Of a stretch of 64,000 bases of DNA, positions 40,785-53,041 are shown one piece after another. The translations under genes were made by a program, and so were the position numbers. Below the pieces are notes generated by a model. That model did not search any database and was not told the DNA's origin. It saw nothing but the letters and a program-made list of their open reading frames with translations. Numbering within the stretch: position 1 is the first letter of the stretch; each line of letters begins with the position of its first letter. Source of the stretch: an uncultured Eubacteriales bacterium (lineage in GTDB: Bacteria > Bacillota > Clostridia > Oscillospirales > CAG-272); the NCBI GenBank assembly GCA_934446285.1, contig CAKSEI010000001.1, forward strand, positions 1 through 64,000, given 5' to 3'.

Positions 40785-43161
40785 TGTCTTTCTCCTTTTC
40801 GGGCGCGGGTGCGCCGGTTTTGTCATTTTTATCCGTATTTGTTTTATCGGTCTCGCTTTTCGACGTGTCGCCGTTCTCCACTATCGGAGGAACTACGTAG
40901 GTCTTTGACGGCGTTTTCGGCATCTCGGGGATGTCACGCCGCCGAGTGCGTGCGCGCCCTGCCTTTCCCGCCGAACCGTGCTTCTCGGGTACGGAGCTTT
41001 GCTCCGTCTGTGTCTGAGGCGGCACGGACTTTTCCTTTTTCTTCAGTGTGCCCTTTGCCTCTACGGGCGTGCGAGGCTGCGGAGCTGTCCTGCGCTTCTG
41101 CATTGCAGACAGGCGGATGAGCAGCACCGTAAGCAGCACCACAGCCGCGAGCAATATCCACATGACCGTCCTTACCGCCCTCTCGCCGGCATCGGGTCCG
41201 ATCGGGAAAAGCTCGACTCCGCGTGCGTACAGGGTGAGTGCCGAGCCGTTCTCCGTTTTCGCGGATACGGTTATCTTCTCGATCTTATCTATCCCGTCAA
41301 GCGGGAAAGCAGCGTCTCGCCACTGCCCCGCGACAAGTGCCGACGTGCCGTAGAGAACCACCCTCTCGCCGTTCTTCGTGCCGACGAGGGTAAGGGTCAG
41401 CTCTGCCGCGTCGTCGGTGCACAGCGCCTTCAGCGTGAGCACCAATATATTATACTCCTCGCCTACAGCGAAAGCGTTAGTATAGCTTTTTATCATGCCG
41501 GAACTGTCCGCCTTGCCCTTTACGCAGAGGATTATTCCGTCCTGTCCCGCGACAAGGCTCGAGAGCGACTCGGTAGTCTTGTCGGCGATAAACTCATAGC
41601 TTCCTCCGTCGGTAAAGTCGGCGATATATACGCCCTTATCCTTATTCGGTATACTGCCCGTGTACTCTCCTATGCGGGTGCGGTTGACAAAGACATCGGG
41701 AAAAAGCTCGCCCGATATCACCGCGAACTCGTCCTCTCCCACAAGCGTGCGCAGGCGCTCGGCTATGCCGTTCTCATCGGTATCCGCGAGCGTATTCAGC
41801 GCCTTATACGCGCTGCGTGCCGTGCCGTCCGCTCCGTAAAGCCCGACGGCTTTCCCCTCATCGGGGTCGCTCCACGCATTGTATATAAATGTGTTTACCC
41901 CGTCGCAGGCGAGGGTCTGATAGTATGCGCAAAGAAGAGCCGCCTCCTGCGCATTGAGCGCCGCCACGGTATTCTCCGTGCACTCGGCGGTAAAGGTCAT
42001 GGCAAGGTCGCGCACATAGCCCGAGCAGAGCATCCTCTCTTCCTTAAGTGCCGCCGCGACGTCACCTATATTGACGGCAAAATACTTATCCTGCGCGTCG
42101 CTCCTCCAGAAGTAATCCTCCCCTTCGGGGCTTGAGCCGTCCCACACTATTCCGAAAGGCACATCGGACAGCTCTTTACAAAGCTCGGTCATGTCGTCCA
42201 TACCGTCCTGCCCGAGAGAAACATAAAGGGACGCTCCCGTATAGCCCGAGCGCAGAGCAGATGAGGTCAGTCTCACGAGAGATGCGTAGGCACTTAGCTC
42301 CGTGCTGCCGCGCGGCAAAATATAGCGTGAGACAAAGCCGTATGCCTTGTCCTCCCTGCCGTATCTGTCCGCGAGAAATTCCGTCAGTGCACTGTACAGC
42401 TTAAGCGACTCTCCGTCCGAAATATCAAAATCTTCTCCCGACTCGGAGAAGAGCACCTGAGCGGCGCTCGACGCCGACTGCATATCTCCCGGATTTATCT
42501 CAAGCCATACGGTGATATTCTTCTCGGACAGCGCACGCACGCGGTTATCAAGTGCGATGAGCGCCTCCTTATCCACGTGGTACACCCCGTCGGAGTACTC
42601 TACCTTTGCCGCTCCGTCGGCACTCACTGCGACAAGCTCCGAGAGGTCAAGGGAGACTATCCCGTGCCCTATGCCCTCCTCCGGCTGCTTATCAGACTCG
42701 GTGCGCACGCCTACGGAATTCTTCGGCGAAGGGGCAGAGCCCTTATTCTCCGTGAGCACGTCGGAGTTTTCTACGTAAGACGCGCTGCCGTGAGTGATAT
42801 ATTTTCCGCCGTCAAGGCGCGCTATGGCAAATTTATCATACTTGCGCGTGCGGCTGCCGTCAGTTATATCAACGCTGAATGTCAGATTTGCATTGGCGAC
42901 AAGCTCAGCCACGGGCGCCATACGGTCGATATCGGAAAACTTCTCATACGGGGCAAGCTCGAAAAGATATACCCCGCACGCTCCGTAGACGTTTAAAAAG
43001 TCCTCGGACAGCGTTGCCTCGACCGTAATCTCCTTTCCGTCGTCCGAAAGCTTTACCGAGGTTATTCTCGTCGTCCGCTCCTCGGCGCTGACCGGTATAA
43101 ACGTGCACAGCGTCATACACGCGCACAGCATTATAATTAAAAACTTCCTTGTATACTTCAT
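40777..43161 (-). CDS. Large type I membrane protein, possibly DUF5722-like pseudo-glycosidase
   Basis: 794 aa. A signal peptide (1-26) precedes a beta-rich N-terminal domain (about 30-130). A region at about 165-460 has an alternating pattern like a TIM barrel (IVSLDLSEL, VWLEINPG, ASLYVSLGQ, FGIVWDGSS, NTFIYNAW), followed by a beta-rich region, one TM (about 662-682) and a 112-residue charged cytoplasmic tail rich in Lys, Pro, Thr and Asp. The barrel resembles what I recall of DUF5722, but I could not confirm it. No catalytic pair is evident. It starts an apparent operon with pepF and the SLH protein. Confidence 0.65.
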   Translation of the reverse strand: MKYTRKFLIIMLCACMTLCTFIPVSAEERTTRITSVKLSDDGKEITVEATLSEDFLNVYGACGVYLFELAPYEKFSDIDRMAPVAELVANANLTFSVDITDGSRTRKYDKFAIARLDGGKYITHGSASYVENSDVLTENKGSAPSPKNSVGVRTESDKQPEEGIGHGIVSLDLSELVAVSADGAAKVEYSDGVYHVDKEALIALDNRVRALSEKNITVWLEINPGDMQSASSAAQVLFSESGEDFDISDGESLKLYSALTEFLADRYGREDKAYGFVSRYILPRGSTELSAYASLVRLTSSALRSGYTGASLYVSLGQDGMDDMTELCKELSDVPFGIVWDGSSPEGEDYFWRSDAQDKYFAVNIGDVAAALKEERMLCSGYVRDLAMTFTAECTENTVAALNAQEAALLCAYYQTLACDGVNTFIYNAWSDPDEGKAVGLYGADGTARSAYKALNTLADTDENGIAERLRTLVGEDEFAVISGELFPDVFVNRTRIGEYTGSIPNKDKGVYIADFTDGGSYEFIADKTTESLSSLVAGQDGIILCVKGKADSSGMIKSYTNAFAVGEEYNILVLTLKALCTDDAAELTLTLVGTKNGERVVLYGTSALVAGQWRDAAFPLDGIDKIEKITVSAKTENGSALTLYARGVELFPIGPDAGERAVRTVMWILLAAVVLLTVLLIRLSAMQKRRTAPQPRTPVEAKGTLKKKEKSVPPQTQTEQSSVPEKHGSAGKAGRARTRRRDIPEMPKTPSKTYVVPPIVENGDTSKSETDKTNTDKNDKTGAPAPEKEKDNE

Positions 43162-43236
43162 ATTAACTCGCCCTTATCTTCATTATGAGCCGATAATACG
43201 CTCAGCGGCTGCCTTTCCCAGGATATTTTTTTGACC

Positions 43237-43265
43237 ATTATAACATATTTTCTTAACGTATGCAA
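43237..43265 (-). promoter_or_regulatory. Promoter of the 794-aa gene/pepF/SLH unit
   Basis: TTGCAT (43260-43265) and TATAAT (43237-43242) on the minus strand, 17-bp spacer. Confidence 0.65.
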
Positions 43266-43282
43266 GTACGGCGGCAGAAGTA

Positions 43283-43333
43283 AAAAAGCAAAACGCCGCA
43301 AGGGATTCACGGTCTCTTACGGCGTATTTCTGC
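43283..43333 (-). terminator. Terminator overlapping the stop of the multidrug-export family gene
   Basis: ACGCCG...CGGCGT extended by GCAGAAAT/GTTTTGC pairing, followed by TTTTTT on the minus strand. The stem includes the last codons of the gene ending at 43317. Confidence 0.65.
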
Positions 43334-43946
43334 TTTTTGCGCGCATTCTCTTTATAAACAGTGCCGCAAGGAGTACTATAGCCACTACCGCAGCGACGCA
43401 CAGCACCACGAGGTAGTAGCTTATATTCGGGAACATAAGCGCAAGGAAATAATAGAAAAATGTCATTATCACGCCGGCTGCCATAACTCCCGCAGCTATG
43501 GGCGGCAGCGCCCTGCGCAGTCTCATATCCGTGAGAGCCGCGACAAGAGCGCCGGTCCACGCACCCGTACCCGGGAGAGGTACGGCGACAAAGATAAAAA
43601 GTCCCCACGTGCTGTACTTTTCTATTTTGCCTCGGTTTTTCTCGGCTTTTTTCTCGATCAGCTCTGCTATCCTCTCAAAAGGTCCTATGCGGCGCATAAG
43701 GGTGAGGATTTTCCTTATAAATATGATAATAAACGGTACGGGAAGAACATTCCCGAGCACGGCGGCTATATATGTGACGAGCCACGGCAGATTATTCGCA
43801 GGTCCGAACGCGATAGCGCCGCGCAGCTCGAGCACGGGTATCATCGACGTAAGAAAAACCTGCGCAACCTCACGAAATCCGTACCAGTCCGCCTCGATAA
43901 TGTTTTTTACTATATATTCCGGTATATAATTAAAAACGTTTTTCAT
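43317..43946 (-). CDS. Small multidrug-export family membrane protein (COG2426)
   Basis: 209 aa with about five TMs. FLTSMIPVLELRGAI, PVPFIIIFIRKIL and VPLPGTGAWTGALVAAL are typical of the Sm_multidrug_ex family; transport function is poorly supported even for that family. The ATG at 43946 is chosen because an earlier ATG (43964) lies upstream of the predicted -10 box. With the promoter at 43955-43983, transcription would start within about three bases of the ATG, and there is no ribosome site, so the mRNA may be leaderless. Confidence 0.85.
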   Translation of the reverse strand: MKNVFNYIPEYIVKNIIEADWYGFREVAQVFLTSMIPVLELRGAIAFGPANNLPWLVTYIAAVLGNVLPVPFIIIFIRKILTLMRRIGPFERIAELIEKKAEKNRGKIEKYSTWGLFIFVAVPLPGTGAWTGALVAALTDMRLRRALPPIAAGVMAAGVIMTFFYYFLALMFPNISYYLVVLCVAAVVAIVLLAALFIKRMRAKSRNTP

Positions 43947-43954
43947 ACGAAAGT

Positions 43955-43983
43955 ATTTTACCATTTTTTATCATTGCTGTCAA
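43955..43983 (-). promoter_or_regulatory. Promoter directly abutting the multidrug-export family gene
   Basis: TTGACA (43978-43983) and TAAAAT (43955-43960) on the minus strand, 17-bp spacer; only eight bases separate the -10 box from the ATG. Confidence 0.7.
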
Positions 43984-43992
43984 TGGCGTTTT

Positions 43993-44574
43993 TTATAATT
44001 TAAGCACCTTTTTAAGTCTCTTATACAGTACAAAGGTTATACCGCTGCATATAAGTCCCTTTGCCACCGTGAACGGCACATTGAAAATGAGAAGAGCGGC
44101 CGGGATGCTCTTTACAGCCGGGATAATCGCCTGATACGCTGCAAGCACCGCACTTTCGGGCGCGAATATCACGTAGTAGACGGGATAAACGATAAAGCAG
44201 TTGAGCGGCAGACTCGCAGCTCCCATGGCAAGAGAGCCTGTGAGCATGGCAATAAGCGCTCCGCGCTTTGTTCTCTTTCTCCTGTAGCAGATATCCGACA
44301 CGACGCACAGAACCGTTCCGAGCAGGAAGTTTGACAGCTCCCCGACCCCGCCCGATGATGAATCGATTAAGTGCAGCAGATTTTTTATAAGGCAGACGCA
44401 TATTCCCGCGGGCGAGCCGAGCATAAATGTCGCGAGCAGCTCGGGCAGGTCGGAAAAATCCATCTTAATAAACGGCGGTATGAGCATGGGCAGCGGAAAT
44501 TCGAAAAACTGAAGTACGAACGCCACTGCGGAAAACATTGCTATGATAAGCAGATTTTTTAGTTTCTTATTCAT
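43993..44574 (-). CDS. ribU: ECF transporter riboflavin-specific S component
   Basis: 193 aa, six TMs. FEFPLPMLIPPFIKMDFSDLPELL (24-47) and GVGELSNFLLG (76-86) are RibU hallmarks. It binds riboflavin and works with the shared ECF A/A'/T module, which is not in this window. AGGAGAG precedes the ATG. The upstream FMN riboswitch supports the assignment. Confidence 0.95.
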   Translation of the reverse strand: MNKKLKNLLIIAMFSAVAFVLQFFEFPLPMLIPPFIKMDFSDLPELLATFMLGSPAGICVCLIKNLLHLIDSSSGGVGELSNFLLGTVLCVVSDICYRRKRTKRGALIAMLTGSLAMGAASLPLNCFIVYPVYYVIFAPESAVLAAYQAIIPAVKSIPAALLIFNVPFTVAKGLICSGITFVLYKRLKKVLKL

Positions 44575-44612
44575 TGTTTCTCTCCTGTACTTAAGAAAAA
44601 AATTATGCGGAG

Positions 44613-44646
44613 AAAAAACAGTCCCCCTTGTAAATATACAAGGGGG
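44613..44646 (-). terminator. Terminator of the FMN riboswitch
   Basis: CCCCCTTGT-atattt-ACAAGGGGG followed by ACTGTTTTTT on the minus strand, between aptamer and ribU. Confidence 0.8.
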
Positions 44647-44674
44647 AAGGTATAAAAATGCCTGTAACTGCTCT

Positions 44675-44805
44675 TTCTTCTCTCATCCGGACTGTACCGT
44701 CGGTACGGGATTTTCACCCGTTCGGCTCTGCCCTCCTCGGCAGAGTTTGCGGACTCGGGCACTCGCGCCCTCACCGCCGGTGTGGAATTTCACCACCCCT
44801 TGAAG
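44675..44805 (-). promoter_or_regulatory. FMN riboswitch (RFN element)
   Basis: On the minus strand the conserved strings appear in order: AGGGGTGGTGAAATTCC, CACCGGCGGT, GAGTCCGC, GGTGAAAATCCCGTACCGAC, GGTACAGTCCGGATGAGAGAAG. FMN binding should favour the downstream terminator and switch ribU off. Confidence 0.97.
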
Positions 44806-44817
44806 AATATAAGTCAT

Positions 44818-44845
44818 CATACCCATGCCATACGGCATGGGTATG
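44818..44845 (-). terminator. Hairpin downstream of tuf
   Basis: CATACCCATGCC-atac-GGCATGGGTATG, 15 bp after the tuf stop. There is no long T-run, so termination before the FMN aptamer may be incomplete. Confidence 0.55.
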
Positions 44846-44860
44846 AATCGTATTAATTAA

Positions 44861-46066
44861 TTACTCGATGATATCAACAACGACGCCCGAGCCTACGGTT
44901 CTGCCGCCCTCGCGGATAGCGAAGCGGAGACCCTTCTCGATAGCGATAGGTGTGATAAGCTCAACGGTCATATCGACGTTGTCGCCGGGGCGGCACATCT
45001 CAACTCCGTCGGGAAGGCTGATAGAACCGGTAACGTCGGTAGTTCTGAAGTAGAACTGCGGACGGTAGCCAGCGAAGAACGGCTTCTGACGTCCGCCCTC
45101 CTTCTCGGTGAGGACGTAAACCTGACCTACGAACTTGGTGTGAGGATGGATAGAACCGGGCTTGCAGAGAACCTGTCCTCTCTCAATCTCGTTCTTCTGG
45201 ATACCGCGGAGAAGTGCGCCGATGTTGTCGCCTGCCTCTGCGTAGTCCATCATCTTGTGGAACATCTCGATACCGGTGATAACGGTGGTCTTCTTCTCAT
45301 CGGAAAGACCTACTATCTCAACGGTGTCGCTCATCTTCAGAGTACCTCTCTCAACTCTACCGGTAGCAACAGTACCACGGCCGGAGATGGAGAATACATC
45401 CTCGACAGGCATAAGGAAGTCAAGGTCGCTCTTTCTGTCGGGAGTAGGAATGTACTCGTCAACAGCGTCCATAAGCTCAAAGATAGGAGCATATACGGGA
45501 TCCGACGGATCCTTGGAGTCGGAGAGAAGAGCCTCTCTTGCCGAACCGCGGATAATCGGTACATCGTCGCCCGGGAAGTCGTACTGAGAAAGGAGGTCAC
45601 GGATCTCCATCTCAACGAGGTCAAGCAGCTCAGCGTCGTCAACAAGATCGGTCTTGTTCATGAAGACAACGATTGCGGGAACGCCGACCTGACGTGCGAG
45701 AAGCACGTGCTCACGGGTCTGCTGAAGAGGTCCGTCAGTACCTGCAACGACGAGGATAGCGCCGTCCATCTGTGCTGCACCAGTGATCATGTTCTTGACG
45801 TAGTCAGCGTGGCCGGGGCAGTCAACATGAGCGTAGTGACGCTTGTCAGTCTCGTACTCAACGTGACGGGTGTTGATGGTAATACCTCTTTCTCTCTCCT
45901 CCGGTGCGTTATCGATCTGGTCATATGCCATGAATTCGACGTTGCCGTCCTTGAGTGCGAGAGTCTTGGTAATAGCAGCGGTAAGAGTGGTCTTACCGTG
46001 GTCAACGTGACCGATAGTACCAATGTTTACATGCGGCTTTGTTCTTTCAAATTTTGCCTTTGCCAT
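44861..46066 (-). CDS. tuf: Elongation factor Tu
   Basis: 401 aa, full-length EF-Tu. G1 [11 protein letters not shown]3 DCPGHADY, G4 NKTD and the three domains are intact. It delivers aminoacyl-tRNA to the ribosome. It is last in the str operon, 32 bp after fusA, with AGGAGGA before the ATG. Confidence 0.98.
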   Translation of the reverse strand: MAKAKFERTKPHVNIGTIGHVDHGKTTLTAAITKTLALKDGNVEFMAYDQIDNAPEERERGITINTRHVEYETDKRHYAHVDCPGHADYVKNMITGAAQMDGAILVVAGTDGPLQQTREHVLLARQVGVPAIVVFMNKTDLVDDAELLDLVEMEIRDLLSQYDFPGDDVPIIRGSAREALLSDSKDPSDPVYAPIFELMDAVDEYIPTPDRKSDLDFLMPVEDVFSISGRGTVATGRVERGTLKMSDTVEIVGLSDEKKTTVITGIEMFHKMMDYAEAGDNIGALLRGIQKNEIERGQVLCKPGSIHPHTKFVGQVYVLTEKEGGRQKPFFAGYRPQFYFRTTDVTGSISLPDGVEMCRPGDNVDMTVELITPIAIEKGLRFAIREGGRTVGSGVVVDIIE

Positions 46067-46098
46067 TGTTATTTCCTCCTGAAATTTATCAAAAATTT

Positions 46099-48201
<2,103 letters not shown>

Positions 48202-48219
48202 TCAAATGCTCCCCTGTCA

Positions 48220-48690
48220 TCAATATCTGTAGTGTGCAAAAGCCTTGTTTGCCTCTGCCATTCTGTGTGTTTCTTCTTTCTTTTTAACTGCTCCGCCCAT
48301 ATTGTTGAGAGCGTCGCAGATCTCACCTGCAAGTCTCTCTGCCATGGTGCGCTCGCTTCTCGCGCGCGAATAGGTGCGCAGCCAGCGCAGACCGAGGGTC
48401 TGACGGCGTGCGGGTCTTACCTCCATGGGGACCTGATAGGTCGAACCGCCGAGACGGCGTGCCTTTACCTCAAGGGTAGGCATGATGTTGTTGAGCGCCT
48501 CCTGGAATGCTTCCAGTGCGTTCTTGCCGGACTTTGCCTCTACTATTGCAAAGGCGTCGTAAACTATCTTCTGCGCAACTCCCTTTTTGCCGTCAAGCAT
48601 CATATTGTTTATGAGCTTTGTGACCAGCTCGGAGTTATACATAGGATCCGGCAGAATCTCTCTTTTGGAAATTTGGCCTCTTCTTGGCAT
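48220..48690 (-). CDS. rpsG: 30S ribosomal protein S7
   Basis: 156 aa, standard S7 length, starting [16 protein letters not shown]. It nucleates assembly of the 30S head. AAGGAGGGAAG precedes the ATG. It lies between rpsL and fusA as in the canonical str operon. Confidence 0.98.
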   Translation of the reverse strand: MPRRGQISKREILPDPMYNSELVTKLINNMMLDGKKGVAQKIVYDAFAIVEAKSGKNALEAFQEALNNIMPTLEVKARRLGGSTYQVPMEVRPARRQTLGLRWLRTYSRARSERTMAERLAGEICDALNNMGGAVKKKEETHRMAEANKAFAHYRY

Positions 48691-48750
48691 GATAACTTCC
48701 CTCCTTCATAAAGTATGAATCTCATAGGTACTCGATTTTACTCGCTTATG

Positions 48751-48800
48751 CAAAGAACAGACCTTCATAAACTTCATATCGGTAAAGAAGGATGTCTTTG
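48751..48800 (-). other. Imperfect stem-loop in the rpsL-rpsG spacer
   Basis: CAAAGA...CTTC pairs with GAAG...TCTTTG across an AT-rich loop. In E. coli this spacer holds the S7 regulatory site; whether that applies here is unknown. Confidence 0.35.
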
Positions 48801-48834
48801 TTGCAAAAACGATGTTGAGTCTTTGTGCCCGCGA

Positions 48835-49248
48835 TTATTTCTTCGGGCGCTTTGCGCCGTACTTGGAACGGCCCTGCTTACGGTCGGCAACGCCCTGAGT
48901 ATCAAGCGTACCGCGTATGATGTGATAACGTACACCGGGCAGGTCACGTACACGTCCGCCTCTGATAAGAACAACGGAGTGCTCCTGCAGGTTGTGTCCG
49001 ATACCGGGAATGTAGGTCGTAGCCTCCATGCCGTTGGTGAGACGCACTCTCGCTATCTTACGCATAGCGGAGTTAGGCTTCTTCGGGTTTATTGTCGTAA
49101 CCTTCGTGCATACGCCTCTCTTCTGAGGTGCGCTCTGCTTGATTGTTTCATTCTTAAGAGTGTTGAAACCCTTCTGAAGCACGGGAGCCTTACTCTTGTA
49201 GACTCTGTCCTGTCTGCCGCTGCGAACAAGCTGGTTAAATGTCGGCAT
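48835..49248 (-). CDS. rpsL: 30S ribosomal protein S12
   Basis: 137 aa. [11 protein letters not shown] start, [15 protein letters not shown] and [11 protein letters not shown] are diagnostic. The lysine of the PKKPNSA motif, where streptomycin resistance arises, has the wild-type form. GGAGGA precedes the ATG. First gene of the str operon; rpoC is not adjacent, since gpmI lies divergently upstream. Confidence 0.98.
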   Translation of the reverse strand: MPTFNQLVRSGRQDRVYKSKAPVLQKGFNTLKNETIKQSAPQKRGVCTKVTTINPKKPNSAMRKIARVRLTNGMEATTYIPGIGHNLQEHSVVLIRGGRVRDLPGVRYHIIRGTLDTQGVADRKQGRSKYGAKRPKK

Positions 49249-49326
49249 TCTTTTTTCCTCCTTCTTTGCTGATATAAAGTTTATTGCCGCAAAACGGCAT
49301 AGTTATGCCTATAAAGCGACGTCTAT

Positions 49327-49355
49327 ATTATATCAAAGGGTTTTGGTTTTGTCAA
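49327..49355 (-). promoter_or_regulatory. Promoter of the str operon
   Basis: TTGACA (49350-49355) and TATAAT (49327-49332) on the minus strand, 17-bp spacer, both perfect. Confidence 0.85.
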
Positions 49356-49437
49356 CACATAGCGGGAAAAAAGTGCCGCGGCGCCGGGGTGCGGGCGCTT
49401 TTTTGCCGCCGTATCCGCGCTTTTTGCACGCGCGCGC

Positions 49438-49466
49438 TTGTAAAGCCGGTAAATGTATGGTATAAT
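49438..49466 (+). promoter_or_regulatory. Promoter of gpmI
   Basis: TTGTAA (49438-49443), 17-bp spacer, TATAAT (49461-49466). Confidence 0.7.
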
Positions 49467-49508
49467 ATAATGTAAAAAATTTCTCATACCCTACAGGAGA
49501 TGATAAGC

Positions 49509-51158
<1,650 letters not shown>

Positions 51159-51243
51159 AGCCCCGCGCCCGGAATGAGCTATGCTCCTCCCGGGCGTAAC
51201 GGCGTCTTTGACTTTCGGAAATAAATAAAGGAAACTATACATA

Positions 51244-52656
51244 ATGGAAAAGTTTTTTAAATTAAAAGAAAACGGTACAACCGTCCGCACGGAGATAATC
51301 GCGGGCGTTACGACATTCATGGCGATGGCGTACATCCTCATGGTCAACCCCGGAATGTTCTCCGAGCTCGGCGTTGTATCCTACGGCGCTATCTATATAG
51401 CTACGGCTGTCTCTGCCGTCATAGGCTCGATGCTCATAGGGCTGCTCGCCAACCTGCCGCTCGCTCAGGCATCCGGCATGGGTCTCAACGCTTTCTTCGT
51501 ATACACCGTATGCTTCGGATTGGGCTTCTCTTATGCGAACGCCCTGCTCTTTGTCCTCGCCGACGGAATTTGCTTCGTGCTGCTCACCGTCACGGGACTG
51601 CGCACAAAGATTTTTGATGCTATCCCGCGCAGGGTAAAGAAGATTATCCCCGCCGGAATAGGTCTTTTCATCGCATTTCTCGGCTTTCAGGACGCGGGAA
51701 TCGTCGTGAACAATTCCTCCACCTGCGTAAGCCTCGCGTCATTCAACCTGCTCGGCTCGGCTACGTGGGCGAGCGTAATGCCCATGCTCGTTACGGTCTT
51801 CACCCTCATATGCATAGCCGTTCTCTCAAAGAAGGGCGTAAAGGGCGCAATCCTCTGGAGCATTCTCGGCGGAACTGTCGTTTACTATCTGCTCGGGCTG
51901 ACCGTGAACGGATTTTACGTCGGATTTATGGACGGCAAGTCCTTAAATCCCTTTGCCGCATTTGCCGACTTCGGCTCGCTGTCCTTCGGCAAGGTGTTTA
52001 CCGAGGGCTTTGACTTCTCCGCATATCTTGCAGTCGAGGGACACACGGTCGGCGGGCTTGTGATTGCATTCATCACGACTGCCCTTGCATTCTGCATGGT
52101 CGATATGTTTGATACCATGGGCACGCTCTACGGCGCTTGCCGCGGCGGAAATATGCTCATAAAGAACGAAAAGGGCGAGGAGGAAGTGCCGAATATGAAC
52201 CGCGCCATGCTCGCGGACGCTATCGCAACCTGCACGGGCGCGGTATGCGGTACTTCGACCGTCACGACCTTCGTTGAGTCGTCCGCAGGTGTTGCTGCCG
52301 GCGGCAGAACCGGTCTTGCCGCGCTCGTCACCTCGGCTCTCTTCTTTGTCGCCATGTTCCTCTCGCCCATCGCCGCTCTCATCCCCGCATGCGCTTACGC
52401 CGCAGCGCTCATTTACGTCGGTATACTCATGATGGGCTGCGTAAAGGACATTCAGTGGGACAACCCGTCGGTTGCCGTTCCCTCGTTCCTCACGCTCGTC
52501 GTCATGCCGTTTACCTACAATATATCCTACGGTATAGCCTTCGGCCTTATCTCGTATGTCGCGATAAAGCTTTTCACGGGCAAGGTGAAGGACATAAAGG
52601 TCGGTACGTGGGTCATAACACTGCTCTTTACGGCAATGTTCTTCTTAACGCATTAA
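51244..52656 (+). CDS. NCS2/AzgA-type purine permease
   Basis: 470 aa, about 12-13 TMs. The start MEKFFKLKENGTTVRTEIIAGVTTFMAMAYIL and NPGMF are typical of the AzgA group (PbuG/PbuO), and ASGMGLNAFF and GTSTVTTFVESSAGVAAGGRTGL are the substrate-binding region motifs. It imports guanine, hypoxanthine or adenine with protons. No purine riboswitch is seen in the short leader. It may be co-transcribed with gpmI. Confidence 0.93.
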   Translation: MEKFFKLKENGTTVRTEIIAGVTTFMAMAYILMVNPGMFSELGVVSYGAIYIATAVSAVIGSMLIGLLANLPLAQASGMGLNAFFVYTVCFGLGFSYANALLFVLADGICFVLLTVTGLRTKIFDAIPRRVKKIIPAGIGLFIAFLGFQDAGIVVNNSSTCVSLASFNLLGSATWASVMPMLVTVFTLICIAVLSKKGVKGAILWSILGGTVVYYLLGLTVNGFYVGFMDGKSLNPFAAFADFGSLSFGKVFTEGFDFSAYLAVEGHTVGGLVIAFITTALAFCMVDMFDTMGTLYGACRGGNMLIKNEKGEEEVPNMNRAMLADAIATCTGAVCGTSTVTTFVESSAGVAAGGRTGLAALVTSALFFVAMFLSPIAALIPACAYAAALIYVGILMMGCVKDIQWDNPSVAVPSFLTLVVMPFTYNISYGIAFGLISYVAIKLFTGKVKDIKVGTWVITLLFTAMFFLTH

Positions 52657-52690
52657 AAAAAACGGCATTACCATACGTAATCCGACTCAG

Positions 52691-52719
52691 GAGAAGCTCT
52701 CTGCGAGGGCTTCTCTTTT
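52691..52719 (+). terminator. Terminator of the purine permease
   Basis: GAGAAGC-t-CTC-tgc-GAG-g-GCTTCTC followed by TTTTG and CTTTTT. Confidence 0.75.
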
Positions 52720-52732
52720 GCTTTTTGCGTCG

Positions 52733-52980
52733 CTTTTTCACGAAAAAACTCGGCAAAAACTTTTAATAAGGGGGCAAGCGAATGCGTTCCATATACTAAA
52801 GCTTTTGCGTCGCTTTTCACGAAAAGCGACCGGCAGCGATTAAAGGCTCTGCCTTTAAAATCCGGCAGCTTTCCCGAAAAAAGCTGCGCAAAAACTTCTA
52901 ATAAGGGGTTAAGCTAACCTCTTTCTTATACAAAAGTTTTTGCCAAGCTTTTTACAAAAAGCTTGTGACGACAAAAAGCT
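52733..52980. repeat. Family A repeat fragments upstream of rnfC
   Basis: Several modules in the orientation of copy 1: gcttttcacgaaaagc hairpin, 'gaccggcagcgattaaagg', a gcagctttcccgaaaaaagc segment, 'aataagggg' twice, and caagctttttacaaaaagcttg. The reading frame that would extend rnfC upstream starts inside this repeat. Confidence 0.65.
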
Positions 52981-52981
52981 C

Positions 52982-53010
52982 TTGAAAAATGAGTCGCCGT
53001 ATAGTATAAT
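52982..53010 (+). promoter_or_regulatory. Promoter of rnfCD
   Basis: TTGAAA (52982-52987), 17-bp spacer, TATAAT (53005-53010), 32 bp before the rnfC ATG. Confidence 0.7.
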
Positions 53011-53041
53011 TATTTTGAATTTAATGAATCGAGGTTTAACC

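Noticed and set aside
40978..42135. 385-codon open frame opposite the 794-aa gene
   Set aside because: Shadow of a gene with signal peptide, TM and promoter; the frame itself shows no domain pattern.
51159..51243. Purine riboswitch before the NCS2 permease
   Set aside because: Only 85 bp are available and the conserved purine-aptamer core strings are absent.
52940..53041. 34-codon N-terminal extension of rnfC
   Set aside because: It starts in a family A repeat and crosses the predicted promoter; the ATG at 53042 fits the RnfC family.
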